64,000 nt of DNA from Rhizobiales bacterium IMCC20636 (lineage in GTDB: Bacteria > Pseudomonadota > Alphaproteobacteria > Rhizobiales > GCA-2746425). The first letter of the stretch is position 1; every line of letters begins with the position of its first letter. The position numbers and the translations under genes are program-made. The notes under the pieces were generated by a model. It saw only the letters and a program-made list of their open reading frames with translations, did not search any database and was not told the origin of the DNA. This document shows, in pieces, positions 37,377-46,459 of the stretch. The stretch spans positions 1,147,001-1,211,000 of the forward strand of contig CP018226.1 of NCBI GenBank assembly GCA_016865015.1, in the 5' to 3' direction.

Positions 37377-37439
37377 GTGGCGGAGGGTGCGAAGTATGTG
37401 GCGGAAGGGGCGAAGCGCGGGGCAGAGGGGGACGGGGAG
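37377..37439. repeat. Three degenerate 21-nt tandem repeats
   Basis: Units start at 37377 (GTGGCGGAGGGTGCGAAGTA...), 37398 (GTGGCGGAAGGGGCGAAGCG...) and 37419 (GGGGCAGAGGGGGACGGGG...). The first two differ at five or fewer positions and the third is more diverged. If translated they give VAEGAK-like heptads, but no supported gene covers them. Confidence 0.7.
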
Positions 37440-37449
37440 TGTGCGGGGG
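37419..37449 (+). other. Predicted G-quadruplex motif
   Basis: Four G-runs of 4, 5, 4 and 5 bases separated by loops of 4, 2 and 7 nt fit the usual G-quadruplex pattern on the plus strand. It overlaps the third tandem repeat inside the inverted-repeat block. Confidence 0.6.
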
Positions 37450-37583
37450 TGCGTATGGCAAAGGCCTTGTATATGATTACGGGCAGAGCGTTTTTTGGAA
37501 TGCGAATCTTTTAGAATCCACGTCTCGTTGAATGGCTCACAGAGTCCCACCGCCGTCGTTCTCGGACTTGTTCCGAGAATCCA

Positions 37584-37801
37584 CACTGTGATCACAACGC
37601 GCCACGCTTTGACAATGGCCCGGTACATCCCAGAACGATCAGTATTGTCGTCAGACGACCAGTTGGAATGGCTATGGAATGGGGGGCTGATACGCCCGCA
37701 CATAGGCTCATGCCCGGATTGCCGTTTGGATGAAGCGCTCGGCTTTGCCGGTGGTTCCGGGGGGATAGGGTTTTGTCCTGATATGCTTTATCCCGAGGTT
37801 C
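37584..37801. other. Unassigned remainder of the gap
   Basis: A frame from 37495 to 37836 contains CPDCRLDEALGF and similar text but has no start signal and crosses the inverted repeat. It may be debris of an older gene; I cannot identify it. Confidence 0.3.
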
Positions 37802-37835
37802 TAGCTGTGACCATCTTATTGGATGGTCACAGCTA
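37802..37835. terminator. Perfect 14-bp hairpin after the GlcG-like gene
   Basis: TAGCTGTGACCATC (37802-37815) and GATGGTCACAGCTA (37822-37835) pair fully around a 6-nt loop, 13 bp beyond the stop of the minus-strand GlcG-like gene. There is no T-run. Terminator or processing hairpin. Confidence 0.6.
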
Positions 37836-37848
37836 ATGAGACCCAATC

Positions 37849-38280
37849 TTAGCCAGGGTCGGCAGTGAACCCAGCAGCTTCAATACCGGCAATGGCACAA
37901 GCTTCATCATTGTCAGATAGATCTCCGGAAATGCCGACGGCGCCGATGATGTCACCATCGCTGTCACGCACCAATACGCCACCTGGAACTGGGACAATAC
38001 GTCCGCCCGCCACGCCGTTCAGACCTTCCAGGAAATGCGGACGTTCTGCGGCCTGTGCATTGAGCCACCTTGATCCGGCACCCACTGCCAGCGCGCCATA
38101 GGCTTTGCCAGCGGAGATTTGAGGGCGCAGCATCGACGTGCCGTCCTGCGCCAGGTAGGCACGCAAATGTCCGCCAGCATCCAGAACGGATACGCCAAGC
38201 GGCTTCAGACCAAGCTCTGCAGCCTTGGCAAAGGCCGCGTCGATAATTGTGCTGGCATTCTGCATCGTGATTTTTGTCAT
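37849..38280 (-). CDS. GlcG/HbpS-like small protein (DUF336)
   Basis: 143 residues from ATG at 38280 (MTKITMQNASTIIDAAF), with AGGAGA 5-6 nt upstream. Family text includes LGVSVLDAGGHLRAYLAQDG, ISAGKAYGALAVG, GGRIVPVPGGVLVRD and IIGAVGISG. HbpS-type members bind haem or sense redox; GlcG members sit in glycolate clusters with no proven role. Divergent from a gamma-glutamyltransferase gene, 127 bp apart, so the two may share control. Confidence 0.85.
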   Translation of the reverse strand: MTKITMQNASTIIDAAFAKAAELGLKPLGVSVLDAGGHLRAYLAQDGTSMLRPQISAGKAYGALAVGAGSRWLNAQAAERPHFLEGLNGVAGGRIVPVPGGVLVRDSDGDIIGAVGISGDLSDNDEACAIAGIEAAGFTADPG

Positions 38281-38407
38281 GAAATCTCCTGTTGGTTTCC
38301 CATTGCGTTCGATTGAACTGATGTCCGGGGACTTGTGCCAAAGGGCTGGTTCTGTCAACACAGGAGCAATCAATCCGATATTCTTGTTCTCTGAAGGTTT
38401 CTCATTT

Positions 38408-39988
38408 ATGCGCAATTTCAGTCAGCCGGGGCGTTCTCCGGTCTATGCAGAAAACGGCATGGTTGCCACATCCCATCCCTTGGCCAGCGCAGCAGCGCTG
38501 GATATGTTGAAAACCGGCGGCAATGCAGTTGATGCCGCTATTTGCGCCTCTGCTGTGCTGGCAGTCGTCGAGCCGCATATGACCGGAATTGGCGGCGATT
38601 GTTTTGCCATTGTCAGTGAGCCGGATGGGACACTGCACGGCTTTAATGGGTCGGGACGCAGCGCAGCGGGTGCTGAATTTGACCGCTATCGTGGTCTGGG
38701 GTGGGCGGAAATTCCTGGCACGTCACCACATGCGGTCACAGTCCCGGGTGCTATTGATGCTTGGGAACAGCTTTTGTCGCGGTGTGGACGCAAGGGGCTG
38801 GACGCTGCTCTTTTTCCGGCAATCAATTATGCCCGGAACGGATTTTTCGTGGCACCGCGTGTCGCCCATGATTTGACCGCACTGACAGGAAAGCTGCAGC
38901 AGAATGACGCTGCGGCCGCGGTTTATCTGAAGTCTGGCAATGCATATGGTGTGGGAGACCGTATTCTCTCGCCAGCTTTGGCCGAAACGTTGGAAGTCAT
39001 TGCCTCCAAAGGTGCGCGCGCTTTTTATGAAGGTGAGATCGCTGCTGACATTGCCACTTCAATTCAGGCATTGGGTGGGGTGCTGAGCGAAGCAGATCTG
39101 GCCGCTCATCGCGGGTTCTTCACGGATCCTGTTTCAACGTCCTATCAGGGCCATGATGTGTTCGAGCTGCCACCGAACGGGCAGGGGATCGCCGCTTTGG
39201 TGATATTGAACATTCTCACCGCGCAGCGTCGCATATCCGATCCCATGTCGGCAGAGCGTCTGCACAAGCAAATTGAAGCTGCCAAGCTGGGTTATGGTGT
39301 TCGCGATGCCTTCATTTCCGATCCTGCAGCAATGACCATGTCAGTGTCGGAACTGATCGACCCGGTCTACGGGCTGAACCTGTCGAAGCGAATCAATACC
39401 ACCACCGTATTGGACAGACCTGTGCCACCCGTGCCCAATGCAGATACGGTTTATCTGACCGTGGTGGATCGTGATGGGATGGCCTGCTCCTTCATCAATT
39501 CGCTGTTTGATGGTTTCGGCACAGGCATCATGACCGAGAAAACCGGCATCATGCTGCAAAGCCGTGGACGCTGCTTCTCGATGGTCGAGGGGCATCCCAA
39601 TGCCGTTGGTCCTTCAAAACTGCCGCTTCATACAATCATACCCGGCATGGCGCTGAAAGACGGTAAACCGGCCATCAGCTTTGGCGTGATGGGAGGGCAA
39701 TATCAGGCCTGTGGCCATGCCCATGTCTTGCAGAACATGCTGGTCTATGGGCTCAATCCGCAGGCAGCGCTCGATTTTCCGCGCGCATTTTGGGACGATG
39801 CCGGCAATCTGGAGCTTGAAGATGGCTGGATGCCGCAAGTTGATGAGGCCCTGCGCGAGAAGGGGCACAAGGTTGTGCGGTCCGGAAAAGCGATTGGCGG
39901 TGGCCAGATTATCGTCATTGACCAGGAACGCGGATTGCTGATTGGCGGTTCCGATGCCAGAAAAGATGGTCTTGCAATCGGTTATTGA
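38408..39988 (+). CDS. Gamma-glutamyltransferase family protein
   Basis: 526 residues from ATG at 38408 (MRNFSQPGRSPVYAENGM); a longer frame from 38225 overlaps the divergent gene. N-terminal nucleophile hydrolase motifs: ATSHPLASAAALDMLKTGGN, EPHMTGIGGDCFAIV, and the cleavage and catalytic Thr in NADTVYLTVVDRDGMAC (near 355). No signal peptide is seen, unlike periplasmic Ggt, so this is the cytosolic branch often found in catabolic clusters. It may act on gamma-glutamyl or related amides; substrate not readable. Confidence 0.88.
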   Translation: MRNFSQPGRSPVYAENGMVATSHPLASAAALDMLKTGGNAVDAAICASAVLAVVEPHMTGIGGDCFAIVSEPDGTLHGFNGSGRSAAGAEFDRYRGLGWAEIPGTSPHAVTVPGAIDAWEQLLSRCGRKGLDAALFPAINYARNGFFVAPRVAHDLTALTGKLQQNDAAAAVYLKSGNAYGVGDRILSPALAETLEVIASKGARAFYEGEIAADIATSIQALGGVLSEADLAAHRGFFTDPVSTSYQGHDVFELPPNGQGIAALVILNILTAQRRISDPMSAERLHKQIEAAKLGYGVRDAFISDPAAMTMSVSELIDPVYGLNLSKRINTTTVLDRPVPPVPNADTVYLTVVDRDGMACSFINSLFDGFGTGIMTEKTGIMLQSRGRCFSMVEGHPNAVGPSKLPLHTIIPGMALKDGKPAISFGVMGGQYQACGHAHVLQNMLVYGLNPQAALDFPRAFWDDAGNLELEDGWMPQVDEALREKGHKVVRSGKAIGGGQIIVIDQERGLLIGGSDARKDGLAIGY

Positions 39989-40023
39989 TGATCTGCGTGA
40001 GCAAAATCCATGTTCCGATTCTC

Positions 40024-40284
40024 GAGCCTTTCACGTTTATACGGAAGCATTTGACCGAATTTGCGCGTTTGCTGGCAAGGCACAGGCCACGCGGTGGTCT
40101 TTATGACCACAAGTGGACTGTAACGCTGTCCAGCGAGCGCGCAAACCCGGCCTTCGGTGCCCCGGAACAGCCCACCAACTGCGTTAGCCAGCTTGCCCGA
40201 TGCGCCGCATCGCGCTGCGCTGACTGCCTGGCTGGATGAACTGTTTCGGGACATCAAATGATTCCGTATAATCGTGAAAGGCTC
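40024..40284 (-). repeat. MITE-like element, copy B
   Basis: 261 bp, inverted relative to the copy at 28266-28537 and by eye around 90 percent identical. The terminal inverted repeats are 29 bp with two mismatches (left GAGCCTTTCACGTTTATACG, right read inward GAGCCTTTCACGATTATACG). It lies between the gamma-glutamyltransferase gene and the petABC promoter. No clear target duplication (TC on the left, TA on the right). No complete coding frame. Confidence 0.85.
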
Positions 40285-40401
40285 TACTGCTTTACCAGTC
40301 AGCCAGTGTCGGTTTCTCCGCTTTGAGGGGGCGAGTTGGCATCATGAGCCGATTTTGGGGGATGAATCGTCGCAATTAGTCGAATCTCCTATTCACGGGC
40401 G

Positions 40402-40430
40402 TTGACGTTTTGGCGTGGCTGCGGGATATA
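40402..40430 (+). promoter_or_regulatory. Probable petABC promoter
   Basis: TTGACG (40402-40407), 17-nt spacer, GATATA (40425-40430, continuing AACC). It lies about 135 nt before the petA start. The rest of the gap 40285-40564 shows no gene. Confidence 0.5.
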
Positions 40431-40564
40431 ACCACTCAATAGGTGCTGTTGCGTGCCGTTGTTTCAAACGATATGCAAATCGCCTATAAAGATGTGAATC
40501 GACGCTCCCTAGCAAATGCTCAGGCAGAAGCAACGGAGCAGCTTTGCTGCAAAAGGATACAGCC

Positions 40565-41113
40565 TTGTCGGATACGGCTCTTGAAAATGATACTTCAGCC
40601 TCCGGGGAAGATGGCACTCGCCGGGACTTTCTTTATGTAACCACGGCTGCATTTGGCGTTGTCGCCGCCGGTGCTGCTGTCTGGCCACTTGTGGATCAGA
40701 TGAACCCGGATGCGTCTGCACTCGCAATGGCTTCCACGGAAGTGGATATCAGCGCAATAGAATCTGGTCAGAGCGTTACCGTTAAATGGCGCGGGAAGCC
40801 GGTGTTCATACGCAATCGGACAGATGCTGAAGTTGAGGCTGCAAAGGCAGTCCCGATGGATGAGTTGAAAGATCCCCAGACAGATGTGGAACGCGCGGTT
40901 GAAGGCCGTGAGAACCTACTGATCATGGTTGGTATCTGCACGCATCTGGGCTGTGTGCCACTGGGTGACGCCGGTGACTTTGGTGGTTGGTTCTGCCCTT
41001 GTCATGGCTCACACTACGATACGGCCGGCCGCATTCGCAGGGGACCAGCTCCGCTGAACCTTGTCATCCCACCTTATGAATTCATGTCCGAAACGTCGCT
41101 CCGCATTGGCTAA
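40565..41113 (+). CDS. petA: Ubiquinol-cytochrome c reductase iron-sulfur (Rieske) subunit
   Basis: 182 residues from TTG at 40565, chosen because AAGGA (40553-40557) gives 7-nt spacing and the protein then starts MSDTALEND, the usual length before the twin-arginine TRRDFLY. One membrane anchor follows (about 22-42). The 2Fe-2S ligands are in CTHLGC and CPCHGS. It transfers electrons from ubiquinol to cytochrome c1 in the bc1 complex. First gene of petABC. Confidence 0.95.
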   Translation: MSDTALENDTSASGEDGTRRDFLYVTTAAFGVVAAGAAVWPLVDQMNPDASALAMASTEVDISAIESGQSVTVKWRGKPVFIRNRTDAEVEAAKAVPMDELKDPQTDVERAVEGRENLLIMVGICTHLGCVPLGDAGDFGGWFCPCHGSHYDTAGRIRRGPAPLNLVIPPYEFMSETSLRIG

Positions 41114-41152
41114 GCGCTTTCATCGGCATTTAAGAAACTCGGAGACCTCGCA

Positions 41153-42439
41153 ATGAGTGGACATTCCTCCTCCTACGATCCCCAGAACGGTGTGATGAAG
41201 TGGCTCGACGCACGTCTGCCACTTCCACGTCTGGTACACGATTCGTTCGTGTCTTATCCAGTGCCGCGTAACCTGAACTATGCCTACACATTCGGCGGGA
41301 TGCTGTCGATAATGCTGGTTGTTCAGATTATTACCGGCGTGGTTCTGGCTATGCATTATGTGGCCAGCGCTGATGCAGCGTTCAATTCTGTCGAACACAT
41401 CATGCGTGATGTGAACTATGGCTGGCTGCTGCGCTACGTACATACAAATGGCGCATCAATGTTCTTCATTGCCGTCTATGTTCATATTTTCCGAGGGCTT
41501 TATTACGGGTCCTATAAGGAGCCACGAGAAGTTCTGTGGATTCTTGGTGTTGTGATCTTCCTGTTGATGATGGCGACAGCCTTCATGGGCTACGTGCTGC
41601 CATGGGGACAGATGTCCTTCTGGGGTGCGACCGTGATCACCAACCTGTTCTCTGCCATTCCACTGGTTGGAGAGAGCATCGTGACATGGCTGTGGGGCGG
41701 CTTCTCGGTTGATCAGCCAACGCTGAACCGGTTCTTCTCACTGCATTATCTGCTGCCATTCATGATTGCCGGCGTGGTTATCCTGCATGTGTGGGCACTT
41801 CATGTGACGGGTCAGACCAATCCTACCGGCGTTGAAGTCAAACAGAAGAGCGACACATTGCCGTTTACGCCTTATGCGACCATCAAGGATGCATTTGCGC
41901 TGGTTGTGTTCTTTGTCGTCTATGCCTGGTTCGTGTTTTATCTGCCGAACTTCATGGGACACCCTGACAACTACATTCCAGCCAATCCGCTGGTTACGCC
42001 CGCACACATCGTGCCTGAGTGGTACTTCCTGCCATTCTACGCGATCCTGCGTGCTGTTCCGGACAAGCTGGGTGGCGTTTTGCTGATGTTCGGTTCGATT
42101 GCTGTGTTGTTCGTGCTGCCATGGCTGGACACATCAAAGGTACGCTCTGCTTCCTACCGACCGACCTACAGGGCTTTCTTCTGGGTCTTCGTGGTGGTTG
42201 CAATTGTACTTGGCTGGCTTGGATCAAAGCCTGCTGAAGGTGGCTACGTCATCGCATCGCGCATATTCACAGCGTACTACTTTGCACATTTCCTCATTCT
42301 GCTGCCGCTGTTGGGTATCTTTGAGAAAACAAAACCGCTGCCAGGTTCCATCACAGAGTCTGTGTTGGGTGATGGTGGCAGCAAAGGTGGCTCGGCCATG
42401 CCGTCAGGCGCGGCTGCATCTCCCGAGACCAAGGGTTGA
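41153..42439 (+). CDS. petB: Cytochrome b of the bc1 complex
   Basis: 428 residues with eight or nine membrane helices. Typical cytochrome b text includes [52 protein letters not shown] and the Qo-site [17 protein letters not shown] (PEWY). The His pairs for both b haems lie in the second and fourth helices. The C-terminal tail is Gly/Ser-rich. It follows petA by 39 bp. Confidence 0.97.
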   Translation: MSGHSSSYDPQNGVMKWLDARLPLPRLVHDSFVSYPVPRNLNYAYTFGGMLSIMLVVQIITGVVLAMHYVASADAAFNSVEHIMRDVNYGWLLRYVHTNGASMFFIAVYVHIFRGLYYGSYKEPREVLWILGVVIFLLMMATAFMGYVLPWGQMSFWGATVITNLFSAIPLVGESIVTWLWGGFSVDQPTLNRFFSLHYLLPFMIAGVVILHVWALHVTGQTNPTGVEVKQKSDTLPFTPYATIKDAFALVVFFVVYAWFVFYLPNFMGHPDNYIPANPLVTPAHIVPEWYFLPFYAILRAVPDKLGGVLLMFGSIAVLFVLPWLDTSKVRSASYRPTYRAFFWVFVVVAIVLGWLGSKPAEGGYVIASRIFTAYYFAHFLILLPLLGIFEKTKPLPGSITESVLGDGGSKGGSAMPSGAAASPETKG

Positions 42440-42452
42440 TGGAGGTCAGGTA

Positions 42453-43316
42453 ATGAGGTTCAAGGACAATACAATGACGACTTTCCTTACAAAAACCGTC
42501 GCCACTGCCACACTTATCGTCGGAATGGCATTCTCGGGCGCGGCAATCGCCGCCAGCGAACTACATGTTGAAGAACAGGACTGGAGCTTTGCTGGTCCCT
42601 TCGGCAAGTTCGATCAGGCACAATTGCAGCGTGGTTTTCAGATTTACACGGAAAACTGTTCTGCCTGCCACAGTTTGAACCTGCTGTCTTTCCGCAATCT
42701 GATGCAGGAGGGCGGCCCCGGTTTTTCAGAAGCTGAGGTTCGTGCCATTGCTGCAGAAGTTTCGGTTCTGGATGGCCCGGATTCCGACGGTGAAATGTTT
42801 GATCGGCCTGGACGTCTGGCTGATCGCTTTCCATCGCCATGGGCAAATGAAGAACAGGGACGTGCTTCCAATAATGGTGCTTACCCACCTGACTTCTCGC
42901 TTTTGGCAAAAGCGCGTGCTGCCACGCGTGGGTTCCCAACCTTTGTGTTCGATATCTTCACGCAGTATCAGGAATCCGGCCCGGATTATATCTATGGCCT
43001 TCTGACTGGTTACAGCGCAGATGTGCCAGCTGATGTCGAAATGTTGCCAGGACTGAATTACAATCCGCACTACATCTCCGGTGTCCAGATTGCGATGGCA
43101 CCGCCGCTCAGCGCCGATCAGCATGAATATTCTGACGGATCACCACAAACGGTTGATCAGTATGCGCGTGATGTTGCAGCCTTCATGATGTGGGCCGCTG
43201 AACCGCATCTGGTCGAGCGGAAAGCAATGGGCTTCCGGGTTCTGATCTTTCTGCTGATATTTGCCGGTTTGCTCTATCTGACCAAACGCAAGGTCTTTGC
43301 GAGTGTGAAGCACTAG
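42453..43316 (+). CDS. petC: Cytochrome c1 of the bc1 complex
   Basis: 287 residues from ATG at 42453, 13 bp after petB. An ATG at 42474 with AAGGA at 7-nt spacing is an equally good start and gives a cleaner signal peptide (cleaved at IAA-SELHV). Haem motif CSACH (Cys69, Cys72, His73), axial Met in QIAMAPPL, and a C-terminal membrane anchor (VLIFLLIFAGLLYL). Accepts electrons from the Rieske protein in the periplasm. Confidence 0.95.
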   Translation: MRFKDNTMTTFLTKTVATATLIVGMAFSGAAIAASELHVEEQDWSFAGPFGKFDQAQLQRGFQIYTENCSACHSLNLLSFRNLMQEGGPGFSEAEVRAIAAEVSVLDGPDSDGEMFDRPGRLADRFPSPWANEEQGRASNNGAYPPDFSLLAKARAATRGFPTFVFDIFTQYQESGPDYIYGLLTGYSADVPADVEMLPGLNYNPHYISGVQIAMAPPLSADQHEYSDGSPQTVDQYARDVAAFMMWAAEPHLVERKAMGFRVLIFLLIFAGLLYLTKRKVFASVKH

Positions 43317-43340
43317 GCTTTTGCAAGATCAAGAAACATA

Positions 43341-43366
43341 AAAGAGTCCCTTTCGGGGCTCTTTTT
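43341..43366 (+). terminator. Terminator of petABC
   Basis: AAAGAGTCCC and GGGGCTCTTT pair (one G-T) around TTTC, followed by T residues, 24 nt past the petC stop. Confidence 0.85.
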
Positions 43367-43410
43367 ACGTTTGGGTTCTGTTTTGCCGACTCTTTGGGGA
43401 GTTTGATACC

Positions 43411-43962
43411 ATGTCTGAAAATGCCACCGGTCATCCGGATTTGCTGGCCGCAATTCGTACCATTCCGGATTATCCAAAACCGGGAATCCTGTTTCGCGAC
43501 ATCACAACCTTGCTGTCAAATGCCCGTGCGTTTCGTCAGGCCATTGACGCGCTGGTTCAGCCGTTTACCGGAGAGAAGATCGATCAGGTTGCAGGTATCG
43601 AGGCGCGGGGCTTCATACTGGGTGGCGCTGTTGCGCATCAATTGTCCTCGGGCTTTGTTCCCATTCGCAAGAAGGGCAAGCTGCCGCATGCGACGGCCAG
43701 TATTGCCTACTCGCTGGAGTATGGCATTGATGAGATGGAGATCCACAAGGATGCCGTGAAGGCTGGCGAGAAGGTTGTTCTTATCGATGATCTGATAGCA
43801 ACCGGCGGCACTGCAGAAGGCGCCATCAAGCTGCTGCAGGGGCTGGGTGCCAATGTGGTTGCGGCCTGTTTCATTGTCGATCTGCCAGATCTTGGCGGCG
43901 CAGATAAAATTCGGGCGCTGGATGTTCCGGTCAAGGTTCTGGTGTCCTACCCAGGGCACTGA
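43411..43962 (+). CDS. apt: Adenine phosphoribosyltransferase
   Basis: 183 residues. Hallmarks are [31 protein letters not shown] and the PRPP-binding loop [16 protein letters not shown]. It makes AMP from adenine and PRPP. Linked to mtnN, which releases adenine from methylthioadenosine and S-adenosylhomocysteine, though the two genes are convergent with only 3 bp between. Confidence 0.97.
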   Translation: MSENATGHPDLLAAIRTIPDYPKPGILFRDITTLLSNARAFRQAIDALVQPFTGEKIDQVAGIEARGFILGGAVAHQLSSGFVPIRKKGKLPHATASIAYSLEYGIDEMEIHKDAVKAGEKVVLIDDLIATGGTAEGAIKLLQGLGANVVAACFIVDLPDLGGADKIRALDVPVKVLVSYPGH

Positions 43963-43965
43963 ACG

Positions 43966-44601
43966 TTAGTTATTCATCACCAGATTATCTTTTAACGTGT
44001 CGAGAATGGCTGCCAGCTTTTGGTCGACTTCATGCAAATAGCGCGTCCAGTCATCGTAATGATGCAGGTCTTCACGACCATCTGAAATGCCGCGCAGACC
44101 GAGCAGCGGAACGCTGAACATCTGACAGGCCCGCAGCACGGCAAACGTCTCCATATCAACCATATCAGCGTCGATGGGCGCATAGGCTGCGCCTGAGATG
44201 ACACTGCCCCCAGTTGAAAGGCGCGCCTCTGGCACGCCCTTGATGCGCGGGTGTAGCGGTATGTCGACCTCATGATCCACGAAGGGTGTGACGCCCTTGG
44301 TGAAACCAAGCGGTGAGGCATCCATGTCGCGGTATGACACCGAACTTACCTGATAGATTTCCGTTTGCTCCAAACTGGCCGAGCCTGCGGATCCGAGCGA
44401 AACCACAAGATCGGGCAACGCATTGCGGGTCTTGAGGGTTGCCAAGGCAGAGGTGGTGTTGATGGCGGCCTCTATTGGGCCAACTCCGATGAAAACCGGG
44501 TCAATGCGTGCTTTCAAACCCGCGCCATACTCGGCAGGGGCTGCCATCAAAAACAGAACATCCTTGCCAAATTTTGCTTCGGTTGACTGTTTCACAGTCA
44601 T
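43966..44601 (-). CDS. mtnN: 5'-methylthioadenosine / S-adenosylhomocysteine nucleosidase
   Basis: 211 residues. Phosphorylase-nucleosidase fold motifs: VFIGVGPIEAAINTT, VVSLGSAGSA, VDMETFAVLRAC (with the ribose-binding Met-Glu) and LRGISDGRED with the catalytic Asp. It splits MTA or SAH to adenine and the thioribose compound. Slightly shorter than the usual 230 residues. Confidence 0.9.
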   Translation of the reverse strand: MTVKQSTEAKFGKDVLFLMAAPAEYGAGLKARIDPVFIGVGPIEAAINTTSALATLKTRNALPDLVVSLGSAGSASLEQTEIYQVSSVSYRDMDASPLGFTKGVTPFVDHEVDIPLHPRIKGVPEARLSTGGSVISGAAYAPIDADMVDMETFAVLRACQMFSVPLLGLRGISDGREDLHHYDDWTRYLHEVDQKLAAILDTLKDNLVMNN

Positions 44602-44611
44602 GGAAGTTGCC

Positions 44612-45709
44612 TCAGGTATTGAATTTGAACAGCATCACATCGCCATCATGGGCGACATATTCCTTGCCTTCGTCGCGTGCTTTACCCGCTTCTTTTGCGG
44701 CGCTTTCTCCACCAAGCTCAATGTAATCATCATAGGCAATGGTCTGTGCCCGAATGAAGCCGCGTTCAAAATCTGTATGAATGACGCCTGCGGCCTGTGG
44801 CGCCTTGGTGCCGCGGGTGATGGTCCAGGCGCGGGTTTCCTTGGGACCGACCGTGAAAAATGTAATGAGGTCAAGCAATTGATATCCAGCGCGAATGAGC
44901 CGATCCAGTCCTGGCTCTTCAAGGCCCATGCTGTCCAGATATTCCGCAGCTTCTTCAGCGTCCAGCTGCGCGATCTCGGCTTCAATATTGGCAGAGATGA
45001 CAACCGATTGGGCGCCCTCGCGCTGAGCCATTTCGGCAACCGCATCCGAATAGGCATTGCCCTTGTCTGCATCGTCTTCCATGACATTGCAGACATAGAG
45101 AACGGGCTTTGATGTCAGTAGGTTCAGGCCCTTGAATGCCTTTTCATCATCCTTGTCGACGTCCAGAGCTCTTGCTGGTTTGCCCGCGTTGAGCAGCTCA
45201 ATGGTCGCTTCGACCAACGGCAATATCTGTTTGGCTTCCTTGTCGTTGCCGGTGGCGCGCTTGCGCAGATTGACAACGCGCTTTTCCAGGCTTTCCAGAT
45301 CCGCCAGCATCAATTCTGTTTCAACTGTTTCTGCGTCGGCGACCGGGTCAATGCGACCATCCACATGGGTAATGTCTTCATCATCAAAGCAGCGTAAGAC
45401 GTGCGCGATCGCATCGACTTCACGAATGTTTGCGAGAAACTGGTTGCCGAGGCCTTCGCCCTTGGATGCGCCACGGACAAGGCCAGCAATATCCACGAAG
45501 GTCAGGCGGGTTGCGATGATGCTGGCAGACTTTCCAGCTGCGGCGAGTTTGCCGAGCCTTTCATCAGGAACGGCCACATCGCCGGTGTTCGGTTCAATGG
45601 TGCAAAATGGATAATTGGCAGCCTGTGCCGCGGCTGTCTTGGTCAGCGCATTGAACAGCGTGGATTTGCCAACATTGGGCAAGCCAACGATTCCGCATTT
45701 AAAACCCAT
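44612..45709 (-). CDS. ychF: Ribosome-associated GTPase/ATPase YchF
   Basis: 365 residues. G1 loop GLPNVGKSTLFNALT, G3 VDIAGLVRGAS, and NxxE in place of NKxD (CNVMED), which gives the family its ATP preference. The C-terminal TGS-like domain has LIRAGYQLLDLITFFTVGP and the invariant end DGDVMLFKFN. It follows pth by 4 bp, a conserved pairing. Confidence 0.97.
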   Translation of the reverse strand: MGFKCGIVGLPNVGKSTLFNALTKTAAAQAANYPFCTIEPNTGDVAVPDERLGKLAAAGKSASIIATRLTFVDIAGLVRGASKGEGLGNQFLANIREVDAIAHVLRCFDDEDITHVDGRIDPVADAETVETELMLADLESLEKRVVNLRKRATGNDKEAKQILPLVEATIELLNAGKPARALDVDKDDEKAFKGLNLLTSKPVLYVCNVMEDDADKGNAYSDAVAEMAQREGAQSVVISANIEAEIAQLDAEEAAEYLDSMGLEEPGLDRLIRAGYQLLDLITFFTVGPKETRAWTITRGTKAPQAAGVIHTDFERGFIRAQTIAYDDYIELGGESAAKEAGKARDEGKEYVAHDGDVMLFKFNT

Positions 45710-45713
45710 CGGG

Positions 45714-46433
45714 TCAGTCCTTCTTTGTTTTGGGCAGGAGCGCTTTCAGAGCAGCCGCCATCGGCCCAATTGGTTTTTCAGTCTCTGGACCGCGGTCAGC
45801 AATGGTCTTGTCAGTGGCTGGCTTTGCGGGTTTTCCAGGTTTGGCGCGTCCTGCTGTGGTTTGATTCGGGTTTTGCAACAGGCCCAGCTTGTTCATGAAA
45901 CCGGGTGCGCCTTCGTTCAAAAGTGTTGGCACGGCTCTGGCGATGTCTTCCAATAACGGTTCCAGCCAGTCTGCGTCAGCCTTTGCAAAGTCGGACAGGA
46001 CATACTGGCTCACCCGGTCTTTGTGACCGGGGTGGCCAATGCCGATACGCACGCGCTGATAGTCTTTTCCAATATGTGCATCCATTGAGCGGATGCCATT
46101 GTGGCCTCCGGACCCGCCGCCTGTCTTGACCCGAACCTTGCCAGGAGCAAGATCCAGCTCATCGTAAAAAACGACAATATCTTCCAAAGGAATTTTGAAA
46201 AAACGCACAGCCTCGCCAACGGATCGGCCAGATTCATTCATATAGGTCTGTGGCTTCAGGAGTGTGACTTTTTCGTCGTTGATTGTGCCGGTTGATACCC
46301 AACCCTGAAAACGTTCCCGCCACGGTATGAAACCGTGGCGGGACTGTATTTCGTCTACTGCTCGAAAGCCGACATTGTGGCGGTTTCTGGAGTATTTTGC
46401 TCCAGGATTTCCCAGTCCAACGATAAGTTTCAT
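45714..46433 (-). CDS. pth: Peptidyl-tRNA hydrolase
   Basis: 239 residues, about 45 longer than enterobacterial Pth because of a Lys/Pro/Ala-rich C-terminal tail common in alphaproteobacteria. The core starts [20 protein letters not shown], with the catalytic His in RHNVGF, and has [20 protein letters not shown] and GGHNGIRSM. It recycles peptidyl-tRNA dropped by ribosomes. Between rplY (26 bp) and ychF (4 bp). Confidence 0.97.
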   Translation of the reverse strand: MKLIVGLGNPGAKYSRNRHNVGFRAVDEIQSRHGFIPWRERFQGWVSTGTINDEKVTLLKPQTYMNESGRSVGEAVRFFKIPLEDIVVFYDELDLAPGKVRVKTGGGSGGHNGIRSMDAHIGKDYQRVRIGIGHPGHKDRVSQYVLSDFAKADADWLEPLLEDIARAVPTLLNEGAPGFMNKLGLLQNPNQTTAGRAKPGKPAKPATDKTIADRGPETEKPIGPMAAALKALLPKTKKD

Positions 46434-46459
46434 GGGGTGGCCGCTCGGCTTTGTTCAGT

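Larger units (their letters stand above)
37341..37583. repeat. Block bounded by a perfect 29-bp inverted repeat
   Basis: The 29-bp sequence at 37341-37369 (starting TGGATTCTCGGAACAAGTCC) recurs exactly as its reverse complement at 37555-37583. Each arm is itself a hairpin, TTCTCGGA and TCCGAGAA around ACAAG. Similar palindromes of this type are common intergenic repeats in alphaproteobacteria. Two facing copies 185 bp apart look like either two neighbouring insertions or one composite element. Confidence 0.85.

Noticed and set aside
37341-37583. CRISPR array or IS element at the inverted repeats
   Set aside because: Only two repeats, in opposite orientation, with no regular spacers and no transposase frame.
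37283-37846. Several short frames in the repeat-rich gap
   Set aside because: They cross hairpins and tandem repeats, overlap each other on both strands and lack start signals.
42099-42452. N-terminal extension of petC inside petB
   Set aside because: The frame is open upstream by chance. The ribosome site and signal peptide put the start at 42453 or 42474.
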